Source of the DNA: Lactarius indigo
Lineage: Eukaryota > Basidiomycota > Agaricomycetes > Russulales > Russulaceae
Length of the DNA: 64,000 nucleotides
Reading direction: 5' to 3'
Assembly (NCBI GenBank): GCA_025766275.1
Contig: JAFKAC010000015.1
Location: 1,240,001-1,304,000 of the forward strand
Translations under genes and position numbers: made by a program
Shown: positions 10,740-22,389 of the stretch, one piece after another
Numbering within the stretch: the first letter of the stretch is position 1
How the letters are laid out: every line of letters starts with the position of its first letter
Notes under the pieces: generated by a model
Seen by the model: the letters and a program-made list of their open reading frames with translations, nothing else
Database searches by the model: none
Told to the model about the DNA's origin: nothing

Positions 10740-11580
10740 CAGAAACAAGCGAAACTCTCTGGACTGACTTCATGACCGATTTTCAAAATGCCTGGACTGA
10801 TACGCTAAGTCAACAGAACGCATATGCAAAACTCACGGCACTCACAATGAAGGGTGATGACGTAGACGAATACATTGCCACCTTCGAACAGTTAGCAGAG
10901 GCCACGGAATGGGACACCTCAGTGAAAGGGACTGTCGATCTCTTCCAATGTGGACTACGAAGAGGACTCCTTGTGTCCTGCTTCAAAAGGAATAAAATCC
11001 CAGTCACCATGCAGGATTGGAAGGATGCTGCATGAGAAGAAGTCCAACGATATCAGACCATTACCAATTGCATCGCATCAATTGGTAAAACTGTACCACT
11101 GCCGATGCAAGCAAAACCACAAAAGACGCCTACATGAAACAATCAGGTAGTACCAATGGAAGTCGATGCCACGCAAATGTACGTTCTGCACATACAAACC
11201 CCACAGGGATTAGCAGAAATAGCGAGATGTCAACAAGAAGGGTTGTGCTTTTGCTGCAAAAAATCAGGACACCTTTCACGAGACTGTCCCCTGAAACGAA
11301 GCCCGGCGCAAATTAACGAAATCACTAATACCGTGGTGAACACACCCGTGGTCAAGGAGGAGACAAAAACAGAACTCACATCTGAGCAACTGATGACAGG
11401 TATACTAGGACTGTTAGCAATGGAGTGAAAGGGCATGATTTCGCAACTACTGTTGGAAGCTAGCCTCGATGAGGATGATGAGGGCGAGGAACTCACAATC
11501 AACACCATTCACAGCACTTCTAGCGATACCCTTACCCTCGAACTCCCTATAAGTGGAACCACGGAAATGATATCACAGCA
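10740..11580 (+). pseudogene. Gypsy E gag relic (5' truncated)
   Basis: Retrotransposon Gag capsid region (plus frame from 10772, with KGDDVDEYIATFEQL) followed by a CCHC zinc knuckle CFCCKKSGHLSRDC at about 11250-11290. The N-terminal Gag, primer site and 5' LTR are absent. In-frame stops are TGA. In life it would assemble virus-like particles and bind element RNA. The downstream protease frame is offset from the gag frame, as in elements G and I, but indels here prevent a firm statement on frameshifting. Confidence 0.8.
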
Positions 11581-13924
11581 TTAATTGACTCTGGTGCTTC
11601 CAACAACTTCATCGATGCCAAGTGCATCGAACGATTTGGACTCCAAGTAATCCCAGTCAAGGATTGACTCATATATAATGTTGACAGCACACTCAATGAA
11701 AATGGCAGTATAATGAAGGCCTGTCAAGCAACCATCAGCTGGGGACAACAATGGTACGAAATGTTACTGTATATCACGTGTCCAGGACAACCCCACATGA
11801 TTCTCAGACATCCATGGTTCCAAGGAATGGACCCACCAATCGACTGGCCCACCAATCATCTAGAGGGAGAGCTACGACGCATAGCAATCAACTGTGTAAC
11901 AGCCATCACGACGATTGCCCAACAGATGGCAGAAAAAGTCAGAAAGAAAACGATACCTTACCTGAACATTACCAGTCTTGGGCCACCGTTTTCTTGGAAG
12001 AAGCCGCAAAATGATTCCCACCTTTGTGAGAGGACGATCACATGATTACTCTCTTACCAGACACACCATCTACATTGAAATGCAAAATCTACCCATTGAA
12101 TGCAAAGGAGCTAATGCATCTGGATGAGTTTCTGCAGGAACACCTAGAAAAGGGATACATTCGTGAGTCTAAATCACCTTATGCCTTGTCATTTTTCTTC
12201 CTCACAAAGAAAGATGGAAAATTATGACCGGTACAGGACTATAAGCCACTCAATCAGATAACGCTAAAAGATACGTATCCAATACCATTAATCTCGAATC
12301 TACTTGACCAGCTCACAGATAAAACCCTGTTCACCAAGTTCGACATACAGTGGGGCTATAATAACATTCAAATTAAGGATGGTGATCAGTGGAAAGCTGC
12401 ATTTAAAACACCACAAGGACTCTTTGAACTAATGGTGATGTACTTCAGTCTCACCAACTCGCCAGCTACCTTCATCCACACCATGAATCATATTTTTTGT
12501 TCCTTACTGCTCAAATATCCAACAGAACTCTTCATCTATATGGATGATATCCTCATCACAATGGTCACAGATGTTGATCGACATAGATCCATCGTTGGTC
12601 AGGTACTGCAAATTCTGCTGGACAAGAGCTACTTTCTGAAACTGTCTAAATGTGCCTTTGAACGTACCAAGATTGATTACCTTGGCATGACTATCTCTAA
12701 CTGAACCATCCAGATGGGCGATGACAAGGTTTCAGGCTTACGAGACTGGCCCTGCGTACTAACTATGGTGTGACAATTGCACAGTACTCTGGGCGTACTA
12801 GGCTATCAACGACCCTTTATTCCCTGATATGCAGACCTTGCATGTCCCCTCACCGACCTCTTACACAAGGACACTCCATTGTCTTGGACAACAGAATGCA
12901 CCTGGGCCCTTGACACCCTTCTCACAATAGCCTGTTCTTGCCCCACTCTCTGACAACCCAATCCCTTGCTACCTTTCCAACTTCAGACAGACGCATCCTT
13001 ATACACTATTGGTGCCATTTTTACCCAGTTCAATGATTTTAAGAAACCACAGGCTATCAGATATTTCTCGCAGGCTCTATCATCTGCAGAACGTAACTAT
13101 AATGTGTATGATTGCGAACTTCTTGCCTTGGTTCAGGGTCTCGAACACTGGCGACATTTGCTTGTCGCCACTTGACATCTGATCACCATCCTCATCAATC
13201 ATCAAAACCACCTTCACTATTGCGCCCTGCAGAACATTAATCACCATGTCGCCCAGTTGGTCAATATCCTTGCTGACTATCACCTCATCCTCAAGCATGT
13301 TCCAGGTCCCTCCCTTCATGCCGACGCCCTTTCCTACCATCCCTCACTCATTCCTGCTAACAATGATAACATCGCCATTACTGTTCTCCCACCAACCCTT
13401 TTCATCAACGTCACTCGAGTCACCACTCTGGACAATCAATGCCATGCGGCTCAGCTTACTCACCCCGCTTTCTTCTCCACTGTTTGGGCTCCACTTACGC
13501 ATGATTCCTCCAGACTCTACTTTCACCTGGACTGACTGGTGATCGTGGACAACACCTCCCTGAGGAGGGGGGTAATTTGGTTGTTCCACAACCTCACCTC
13601 TGCAGGACACCCTGGCCAGTCCAACACGCTAATGACCATCCAGAAACATTATTGGTGGCCGTATATGGAAAATGACATCAACAACTATGTTCAGGGTTGT
13701 GTCGTATGTCAAGCCAACAAAAACCTCAACACATGACCATGGGTACCCCTGTTGCCTATATACCCGGACGGATCACCCCTACCTTTCAAGACAATCGCAC
13801 TTGACTTTATTACAAAATTACCAAAGTCACACAATTTCGATGCAATTCTGACCATTACTGATCAAGGATGTTCGAAAGCAAACATCTTTATACCTTGGAA
13901 AGATAAGTTTGGCACAGAAGAAGT
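11581..13924 (+). pseudogene. Gypsy E pol relic, protease-RT-RNase H-integrase N-part
   Basis: In order: aspartic protease (LIDSGASNNFID, about 11585-11620); reverse transcriptase with FTKFDIQWGYNNI and catalytic IYMDDILI (about 12535-12555); RNase H (QTDASLYTIGAI); H2C2 zinc finger (HYWWPYMENDI, then CVVCQANK); and the start of the DDE integrase (ALDFITKLP). From RT on, one reading frame is kept throughout, broken only by TGA stops, for example at the conserved KLRP position (12226-12228). It is interrupted by the copia element with TSD GAAGT and resumes at 18977. Confidence 0.9.
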
Positions 13925-14180
13925 TGTTAGAATGCGACCTATAGAGGGCCCTTGAGTCACAGAGGACACAAGGGGACTGCAGAGGAGGATATAAGACTAT
14001 ATTGATCAAAGTAAAACTAGTTACTCACCTGCAGAGGAGGATATAAGACTAAAGGGATATTTTCCGTCCTCTGCAGGATATATCAACCTGACTAAGCATA
14101 TCTAAATAAGGTAACTCCACTTAGGGCAATGTACAGTCACAGAATAGGTGGAAACAGCGACGCTTTAACCACAAATAACA
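13925..14180 (-). repeat. Copia element 3' LTR (family F)
   Basis: 256 bp, TGTTAGAATGCGACC to CACAAATAACA on the plus strand. The pair at 18721-18976 differs at about eight positions by eye (about 97 percent). Element TSD GAAGT at 13920-13924 and 18977-18981. The LTR carries an internal direct repeat, GCAGAGGAGGATATAAGACT. Confidence 0.95.
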
Positions 14181-14190
14181 CTCCCCCATG
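14181..14190 (-). promoter_or_regulatory. Copia polypurine tract
   Basis: Plus-strand CTCCCCCATG directly after the LTR reads CATGGGGGAG on the element's sense strand, just upstream of the 3' LTR. This is the expected position and composition for the plus-strand DNA primer. Confidence 0.75.
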
Positions 14191-14211
14191 AATGTGCAGG
14201 GCTCTAAGTTC

Positions 14212-17200
14212 CTAACTGAATAAACCAAGCATCTTAGCACACTTCTCAACCTTGAATCGGTCAAGAGCCTTTGTCAAGATGTCAGCAGCCATCTCCTGTG
14301 TTGTCACAAAGCTGGGACTGATTACACCATCTTGAACAGCATCCCTCAGCCAAAATAGGCAAAGAGAGAGGTGCTTCATCTTGGAATGATGCTCTGGGTT
14401 CTTGCTCACTGCAATGGCCGATTGATTGTCCATCTTCAGCAGTGAGGGACCAGAGATCTTGTAGCCAAGCTCCCCCATGAATTGGCGCATCCAGAGGATC
14501 TCCTTGCCCGCCTCAACAGCAGAGATGTGCTCTGCTTCAGTTGTGGACAAGGCAACCAAGGGCTGCAACTTGGAGCTCCAAGACACCGCTCCAGAGCCAA
14601 TCTTGACCACATATCCACCAGTTGACTTGCCATTGACCGGGTTTCCACCATGATCAGCATCTGAGTAAGTGATGAATGGCTCAGGCGAAGTGGAAGGCTT
14701 GTAGACAAGCTTGTGGTTGATTGTACCCTTCAGATAGCGAAGCACATGCTTTGCTGCTTGCCAATGAGCTGGGCCAGGGTTGGAATTGAATCTGGCAAGC
14801 ACTCCGGCAGCATAGGCGATGTCAGGCCTTGTGGTGACTGCCAGATACATCAGGCAGCCTACAATGGAGATGTACGGGTATTGACGCATTTCTGAGGCTT
14901 CTGCATCATTCTGGGGGCACATGGAGGTGGAAAGACGTGTCCCAGGGTTGAGAGGAGTGGAGACAGGCTTGGAATCGCTCAGACCATGCTCCTGAAGCAG
15001 ATTGGAGATGTACTGGCTCTGGGAGATGGAAAGGCAACGATTGGGACGATCTCTGTGGATTTCTAGGCCAAGTAACTGGGTGGTAGGGCCAAGATCTCGA
15101 AGTTTGAAGTGAGTGGAGAGCTCTTGGACAATTGAATCAATCTTGGCTCCATCCTTGCAGGCAAGTGTGATATCATCAACAAACACAGGCATTAGGATCC
15201 TGACATCATCCCTGAGGTAGATGTACAGCCCATGGTCGGATTGGACGCGATTGAAGCCCATAGAAGTGAGCACAGAGTGAAGGGTCTTGTTCCACACCCT
15301 GCCTGCTTGCTTCAAGCCATATAATGACTTTCTCAGCTTGCAGACATGATCTGGACCGCCCACTTCAAATCCCTCAGGCTGCAGCATGTAGATCTCTTCC
15401 TCCAGAGTGCCATTGAGATATGCATGAGAGATGTCAATGGAGCGAAGTTCAAGGTCTTCAATGGCTGATAAGGCAAGGACAATGCGAATGGTGGAATAGT
15501 GAACTGTTGGAGCAAATGTCTCCTTGAAATCAAAACCAGGACGCTGAGAATAGCCCTTGGCCACCAATCTGGCCTTGTACCGGTCCAGGGAGCCATCAGC
15601 ATTGTGCTTCACCTTCATGAACCATCTGGAGCCAATTGCACACTTCCCAGGTGGCAACTTGACGATCTCCCAAGTGCCATTGAGTCTGTGAGCCTCCATC
15701 TCTTCCTCACAAGCCTTATGCCACAGATCTGCATCAGAGCGACGCTGGGACTGACTGTAGGATGTGGGCTCAGCTGTGGAGGCTGCACCAGCCTGGATGA
15801 TGTCAAGGGGATCATCAGAGTCATCATCCTCGTCTGAAGAGACTATTGCTGGTGTGGGCTCCCTTTGCTGCTTGTAGCGATCTGGAACAGCCCATTGCTC
15901 TGGCAGCCACTCATCTCTAGGACGTCTGGAGCGCTGGGGACGAGAGGGAGGAGGAGGAGGATGAGGGAGACGAGCTGGAGGTGTTGAAGGTGATGGATAT
16001 GAAGGGGGAAGTGAATGATAAATGGACTGAGGTGTCTGTGAGTGAAGAGGGGCTGGAGCGACGCTTGGAGGCGAAATGGGAGGAACAGAGGGCAGATCAG
16101 AGTCAGTGGACCCATCTCCCCCATGAACTGGCATCTGTGACTCAAATGGAGCATCCAGAACGTCCTCTGAGAAGTCTGGGAGTGAAATGGAAGCAGGAGG
16201 TGTGTCAAGAAGGGAATCAAGACAAGGGGGAGGCAGGTGGGGTACAGAGTGAGTCTGGAGCATGAAAAAGCATTCATCAAAGTCAGCCCTCTCTGAGATG
16301 ACCACCTTCTTGGTCAAGGGATTGTAGAACTTCCATCCCTTGTATCCTAGAGGGTATCCAATGAATACACACTTCTCCATGTGCGATCCAAGGCTCCCAA
16401 GTGGTCACTTATCTCTCTGGATCAGTACATAAACAGTACAGCCCCAGACACAAAGCCTAGACAGATCTAGCTTGCTCCCAATGAATGCCTCATGAGGTGT
16501 GCTGCCTGGGACCGCTGAAGTGACCAGTTTGTTGCTAGTGTGAATGAAAGCGGCCAGAGCTTCACCCCAGAAGGCTGTAGGCATCCCAGACTCATGCAGC
16601 ATCGGAATGACACCTTCCTCTATCGTCCTGTTGGCCCTCTCAGCCACTCCATTCTGCTGAGGGCGATTCCTGGCAGTGTGCTGCCTCTGGATGCCATGCT
16701 CAATGCAGAACACCTCAAACTCCCCAGACATGTACTCCCCACCTTTGTCATCCCTCAGAGTGCCCAGTTTCGCTCCAGTGACATTCTCAGCCCAAGACTT
16801 GAACTGTTTCAAGGCAGCAAATGTCTCTGACTTTCGCTTCAAGAGGTAAACAGCCTTGAAGCGAGAGAAGTCATTGATGAATGTGACCCAATAGCAGTAC
16901 CCTTGGTGTGTAGACACCTTGACAGGGCCATGGACATTGCTATGGACCAATTGAAGCGGTTTTGAGGCTCTGGAGGTGGAAGTTGGAAAGGGATCTGCAT
17001 GCATCTTGCCAGCTTTGCAGGCTTCACATACTGGATCAGGATCTGCTTGTGAATCAAGCTTGAAACCGGTCACCAGGTTGCCTGAGAGCAGCTTCTTGAT
17101 GCCTGCCAAGTGATGGTGGCAGAGGCGACGATGCCAGAGGTCCCAGTCCAATGGGAGGGTTGTAGCAGATGATAATGAGGCGAACTCCTCCACTGGAATG

Positions 17201-18543
17201 GTGTCCCCCACAAGATATGCAGCATTTGAAGGTCCAGTCTTCGCTTGAAAGGCAATCCTGTTGTCCCTGATGAAGTGTAGGGTGTCCTTCTCAATGGAGA
17301 CGATGAAACGGCGATGGAGAGTGAGATATAACACAGACAAAAGATTACTGCAGAGTGTAGGGACATATAGGACATTAGTGAGCTCTAGAGGTGCCATTTC
17401 TTCGCCATTCACCACAGGATTGAACCGGAACGACCCCACCCCTTCAGAATAGACCACAGACCCATCAGCCAGCCTAATTTCGACTCTCTGCGGCTTCAAA
17501 TTGCGGATCCAATGACGATTGAATGTCATATGAGCTGAGGCACCAGTGTCTGCATTCCAGGAAGTGTGAGAGTCATTCTGGAGAGCAGAAAATAGGGCAC
17601 TTGCTGATGCAGCTGAAGTGGACTGTGGGGCTTCTGGAGGTGACTGAGACGAGATGGTGGCAGGTGAAGCTGTGGAGGACGAAGGGGGGTTAATCTGGCG
17701 CATGAGGCGGTCCTTGAGGAAGCATTTGGCCTCAATGTGGCCCAAGTGAGAGCAGAAGTCGCATTTGGGGCAACTGGAGGAGCTGGATTGAGTGGATGGA
17801 GTGTAGGGAGTGGAATGTGGAGTTGAGGGAGCCTTAGGGCATGATTTAGACGCTGTGGATGATGCTGAGAACGCTGATGAAGTCCCAGATAGGTTGGAAC
17901 GGGTCTGATCCATGTTCCTGAGCGATTGGATCACAGATTGCTTGTCAAACTTGTCCAGGACCGAAATTGTGCGTACAACTTCGTCAAATGATTGTGGGAG
18001 CGCCCTAATGATAGCCATGACAGCCAGCTCGTCATAGAGGTTGTCCAGGGTGAAGGAGGAGGGTGAGAGCGACTTTATGACCCTAATCTGCTCATCCACC
18101 TTGTTAATGAGGGATTCCAGGGACTCTGAGTCGTCTTTCTGGGTGGATAGGAGTGTGTGGTAGGCATTGAAGCAAGGGGCAGTTCGCTGTTGGACAAAGG
18201 AGGCCTTGAGGGTGTCCCAGATAGCAATTGGGTCGTCTTCACAGTCCCTAATAAGCACCCTGAGTTCATGAGACATAGCAGTCTTGAGTGCTCCAGCAGC
18301 CCTTTCAGCCTTAACCTCCCATCTCTCCAGCTTATCCTCGTCTGGAGGCGTAGCAGGAGTGAGGACATTGCCCTTAGAGTCCAGAACTTCGGGTTTTCTA
18401 GCTGGTTTCTTCTCTGAGCCAGAAACCAATCGCCAAAGGCCATTGAGCTGTAGCCAGGACTTGATATCATCGGCCCAGAGGCGATAGTTTTTGGTTGTGA
18501 GAGGAGAAATGGACGAGATGGAGGTGTCTCTGGATGTAGACAT
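14212..18543 (-). pseudogene. Copia Gag-Pol polyprotein with one premature TGA
   Basis: ATG at 18543, about 1443 codons, broken only by TGA at 16402-16404; both halves are in the same frame. Order, residues approximate: Gag with a UBN2-like region; CCHC knuckle CDFCSHLGHIEAKC (about 257-270); protease WNADTGAS (about 328-334); GAG-pre and HHCC integrase head (WHRRLCHHHL); integrase core with LRDDKGGEY and QQNGVAERANR; RT with FVDDITLAC (about 1120); RNase H with STTEAEH (about 1337) and a YSDADHGG box. The first integrase catalytic Asp, normally in an HSD-x-GP context, is Asn (codon 16936-16938). The premature stop lies in a K-stop-PLGS context where Arg or Lys is usual, consistent with CGA to TGA. 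Otherwise ordinary copia domain order and length. Confidence 0.93.
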
Positions 18544-18708
18544 GTTGAGGGCAATGTGGGCGATGGAATGGAAAGGAATGGAGTGATTTGGATGAATGGA
18601 AGAGTGGGAAATGAATGGAGTTGATTGGAGTGATTGGAATGAGTGTGGAGAGCTGAGAGGGAAGAGAGCAGCAGGAATGACAGCAAGGATCAGTTAAGTC
18701 GCAGGGCA

Positions 18709-18720
18709 GGGCCCATAACC
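18709..18720 (-). promoter_or_regulatory. Copia primer-binding site, initiator-Met half-tRNA type
   Basis: Plus-strand GGGCCCATAACC lies immediately against the 5' LTR (which starts at 18721). This is the anticodon-loop sequence of initiator tRNA-Met, so the element strand GGTTATGGGCCC is complementary to an internal, anticodon-proximal tRNA segment. Drosophila copia and yeast Ty5 are known to prime from a cleaved initiator half-tRNA at such a site. The match and position are seen; use as a primer is inference. Confidence 0.75.
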
Positions 18721-18976
18721 TGTTAGAATGCGACCTATAGAGGGCCCTTGAGTGACAGAGGACACAAGGGGACTGCAGAGGAGGATATAAGACTATATTG
18801 ATCAAGGTAAAACTAGTTACTCACCTGCAGAGGAGGATATAAGACTAAAGGGATATTTTCTGTCCTCTGCAGGATATATCAACCTGACTAAGCATATCTA
18901 AATAAGGTAACTTGACTTAGAGCAATGTACAGTCACAGAATAGGTGAAAACAGCGACACTTTAACCACAAATAACA
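18721..18976 (-). repeat. Copia element 5' LTR (family F)
   Basis: 256-bp partner of 13925-14180, followed by TSD GAAGT at 18977-18981, after which gypsy-E integrase coding resumes in frame. Confidence 0.95.
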
Positions 18977-19870
18977 GAAGTAGCACAGGCATATGTTTGC
19001 CATGTCTTGCCTCACTATGGCCTACCAGATAAAGTCATATCCAATCGCGATCCACACTTTACAGCATCCCTGGCGAGAGTGCTATGTTCAGCATTAGGAG
19101 TACAACAGAACAGCAGTTTGGTGTACCACCTGCACACCAACGGACAATCAGAACGAACTAACCAAAAACTTGAACAGTACTTGCGAATCTATGCTAACTA
19201 CCAACAGGATAATTGGGTGCCGATGTTACCCATTGCACAGTATGCCACAAATGCCTGGCCATCTGACACTACCCGAAAGACACCGTTCAAACTGTTAATG
19301 GGATTCGTTCCCACAGTACACCAACCAAAAACACCCACAGCATCTCCCACGGCAGATCAATGACTGGCAGAACTGGTGGAAGCAAGAACGAATGCACAAA
19401 CTGCCATGAGAACAGTGCAGCAGCAGTGGGTACACAAATCACTGCAGTATCAACCGTATCAACTAGGTGATAAGGTGTGGTTAGATGCCACCAATCTAAA
19501 AACAACCCATCCATCAGCAAAATTATCGCCGTGCTGCTATGGCCCCTTCATCATACTCCAACGAATATCTGATACAGCTTATCACCTTTAACTGCCACAG
19601 CGTTGGAAGATACATGATGTGGTACACACAGGACTACTCACCCCTTATCACGAGACCGATATAAATGATAACAAAGAAGAGAATCTGCCACCGGAAGTAA
19701 TAAATGGTGAACCCGAATGGGAAGTGGAGGACCTTCTCAATTATCGCACTCATGGTCAAAAGAAGATGCCACAATATCTAGTATGGTGGAAAGGTTTTTC
19801 CGCAGCACACAATAGCTGGGAACCCATCACGAATATACACACACCGGAACTCGTGCAACAGTATAAAATG
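18977..19870 (+). pseudogene. Gypsy E pol relic, integrase C-part and chromodomain
   Basis: Continues the integrase from the copia insertion: VISNRDPHF (second catalytic Asp), GQSERTNQKLEQ (catalytic Glu), then a GPF/Y-like PCCYGPFIILQ. A chromodomain follows (EWEVEDLLNYR, then PQYLVWWKGF, about 19705-19830). Stops are TGA, plus one TAA at about 19590 (after DTAYHL). Chromodomains on chromovirus integrases are known to guide insertion to modified chromatin. Confidence 0.9.
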
Positions 19871-21150
19871 AGGACTCAGACAAACATCAACGCTATCACC
19901 ATCATGGATAAACATCCCCTGCAGTTCCCAGTTGTGAATGCTAAGGACCTACCCAATGAAATCAATCGACGCATCAACCAAGAGGTCGAACAGTGGGCAA
20001 ATGTGGGGCCATCATATAACACCCTGCTTAACTCACCGCAGTCAAGAGAAGACATGTGGGGACTGAGCACACACATTGAGGACGATGGGAATCACCACCG
20101 ACATTCTCAGGCATGCTACAGATGACAGCAATGCCTTTGTAGAGATGCACTGGAGGAAATAGCTCAGCGAGACCTTGAGCAGGCTACCTGGTGACCCCCT
20201 AAGGCAGAACCACTCCTCCTCACACACCCACTACCCGTTTGGCCACCCTCTAACAACACGCTTCCCCCCGGTGACTGGCAGAAGACACTGCCCATGCACC
20301 CTTACCAAGTCGAGATACTGTATGAGAACGGTGAATGAAAGAATGCCATGTATCTGCAGTTCGTAATCAACCAGCGTGATCAGCCTGTCATGATTGCCAC
20401 GGAAGGACGAGGAAAACCACTCTACTCAACCCCCCTTCGTGTGCTCCCATGACCAGACATTCAGCCACAACAGATTGAGAAGGAGTACATTGACATGTTT
20501 CACCCAGACCATCCCACATATCCTGACATCAACAAGGCACTATCCCGTCTTGCCGATCCTGGTGTTAGTGCCAACGTGTTCTGTTTGCAAAAGTCTGTTG
20601 AGTGACAGAACCAGCTATTGCAGCAGCTGCAAGATGTAGAACGGAACTGGGGAGACTGGGCAACAAATGCTGCCAATATTGACCAACGTCTACTTGATTC
20701 CCACGCAGTAACTTGACTAGCACCATACCTGCCCAAACCAATGCCAATGGCACTCACTACCGTTTTTGCTCACAATGGACTGTCTGACCCCTGCCTTTGC
20801 CATCACTGCGCGATACTCGCACCCAAACCAATATTGCCAATTCCCCCATGACCACTGACATGCACGTTTGCAGAGGCAGCGCACCTTACTCCTGGATGTC
20901 TCGCTTATCCCCAACTACACGATGAACCTGGGTGATTGGTCTCACCAGAACGACACGAGGCAGGCGAGATAATCGAACTGCTGCCCATTCCTGAGTCATC
21001 GAACAATACCAACAGTACTAACCAAGCCACCGATCGCCATGCATCCATCCACGATCGTGCAGGATTACCACCATGTATGTGGTGTGATTCCCCAGAACAT
21101 CTAATGTTTGAATGTCGAACACCGCACACCAAATGCGTCAACTGATGAGT
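19871..21150 (+). pseudogene. Gypsy E post-chromodomain C-terminal module with Cys-rich tail
   Basis: About 425 codons beyond the chromodomain, still in the pol frame apart from TGA stops. It contains a GRGKPLYSTPLRVLP motif (about 20400-20445) and a Gln/Leu-rich helical stretch, NQLLQQLQDVE (about 20605-20640). It ends in Cys pairs, CLCHHC and CMWCDSPEHLMFEC-x-TPHTKC (about 20795 and 21075-21135). The same order occurs in gypsy I (62647-63941); G and H share the middle part. I do not recognise a named family. It is either a C-terminal extension of Pol or a separately processed protein. Confidence 0.7.
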
Positions 21151-21360
21151 CTGTCACATGTCTCCAACAGCCATGCACACCAATATGTACTGTGCTTGGC
21201 TCGCAGTTCTGGGATGAGCTGTCGACTGCAAATGTGCGATACAGGCAACCATGCACCTTCGTGTGCAACATTGTACAAACGGCCCGTGCACTATGTGTTC
21301 TGACACAATTACAACTTCACACACGCAGCTAGCAGCGCGAGTCAAGACAACTCAACCTAG

Positions 21361-21371
21361 TTGGGGGGCTA
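21361..21371 (+). promoter_or_regulatory. Gypsy E polypurine tract
   Basis: TTGGGGGGCTA directly abuts the 3' LTR start at 21372, as expected for the plus-strand primer of an LTR element. Confidence 0.75.
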
Positions 21372-21697
21372 TGTCACAGTCACATGATATTGTGATGTCA
21401 CATCACACAGTGCGTTCAAAGTACCCCTCAAAGTTTTACAGAATCCCATTGATTGTAGCATGCCATTGATATCAGTAGCATGCCATGTAGCCACGTCAGC
21501 CTGAAGTGATGTGGCAGATAAGAAAATGGTCCCTGAAAACCCCAGTCTGTAAGAGTACAAATAGCGTAGCAAAGAGTAGTTAGCACCTTGTCTACTCTTA
21601 GTTCTCGAATACCGAGTCATTTGCTGTCTTCCCCTCTCCCTTGCAATCTCTTTGAGTGAGCCAAGGAATCCCCGAACTTGACTTGTTCAGAGTAACA
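21372..21697 (+). repeat. Gypsy E 3' LTR (family E)
   Basis: TGTCACAGTCACATG to CAGAGTAACA, 326 bp, placed after the polypurine tract. A TATA-like ACAAATAG lies near 21555. The 5' LTR is missing, so the TSD cannot be checked (right flank AGTCC). Confidence 0.8.
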
Positions 21698-22133
21698 AGT
21701 CCCAACTCTACCCAAATGTTGAGCTCAGCTCCATTGACCTTGGTATGGTCCCTCAGAACCATAACACTGCTGACTTCCAGGATGCAATGGCCAACTTCAT
21801 TGCTCAGACTAATCACCCCAAGGCCTCTGGAGCAGCAGGCTCTACTCTGGCTGAAGACATGCTTATACCTTTCCACTCAGTTCCAGTATACCACTGAATC
21901 AAGTTTACAAACTACAATAGTTCTGAGATAGTTGACATTGTTCATGTCAGGCCAGAACAAAAGGACACATGTGGGTGTCTGGATAATTACATGACATTTT
22001 TATAGTTAATTGGTGATAATTTATTAGAACATTACTAGTCAGTCTTATTGCTGAAATATTGATGTGTTATCACCCTTTTCTCTATTGTCAATAATTTAGT
22101 CATATGTTATCCCTTGCTAGTGCAGGAGGTTTT
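21698..22133 (+). pseudogene. Fragment of an unidentified protein-coding element
   Basis: The plus frame from about 21700 reads as protein-like sequence (DLGMVPQNHNTADFQDAMANF, then a stretch including EIVDIVHVRPEQKD near 21935-21960), with one TGA in between. The VRPEQKD phrase reminds me of proteins of basidiomycete DNA transposons (possibly Plavaka-like), but I cannot confirm this. No start, no neighbouring continuation. Gypsy E appears to have inserted at or near it. Confidence 0.35.
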
Positions 22134-22389
22134 TGTTAGAATGCAACCTATGAAAGGCCCTTGAGTCACAGAGGACACAAGGGGACTGCAGAGGAGGATA
22201 TAAGACTGTATTGATTAAGGTAAAACTAGTTACTCACCTGCAGAGGAGGATATAAGACTAAAGGGATATTTTCCATCCTCTGCAGGATATATAAACCTGA
22301 CTAAGCATATCTTAATAAGGTAACTCAACTTGGAGCAATGTACAGTCACAGAATAGGTGAAAACAGTGATGCTTTAGCCACAAATAACA
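22134..22389 (-). repeat. Solo LTR, family F (copia)
   Basis: 256 bp, same length as the copia LTRs, with perfect TSD GTTTT (22129-22133 and 22390-22394). In the same orientation as the copia element at 13925-18976. Confidence 0.92.

Larger units (their letters stand above)
13925..18976 (-). mobile_element. Ty1/copia LTR retrotransposon, full length, recently inactivated
   Basis: Complete structure: two 256-bp LTRs, perfect 5-bp TSD GAAGT, a primer-binding site abutting the 5' LTR (18709-18720), a polypurine tract abutting the 3' LTR, and a single Gag-Pol frame on the minus strand. It is inserted within the integrase gene of gypsy E, so it postdates E. One in-frame TGA and an Asn at the first integrase catalytic position mean this copy cannot move by itself. 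Confidence 0.95.
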
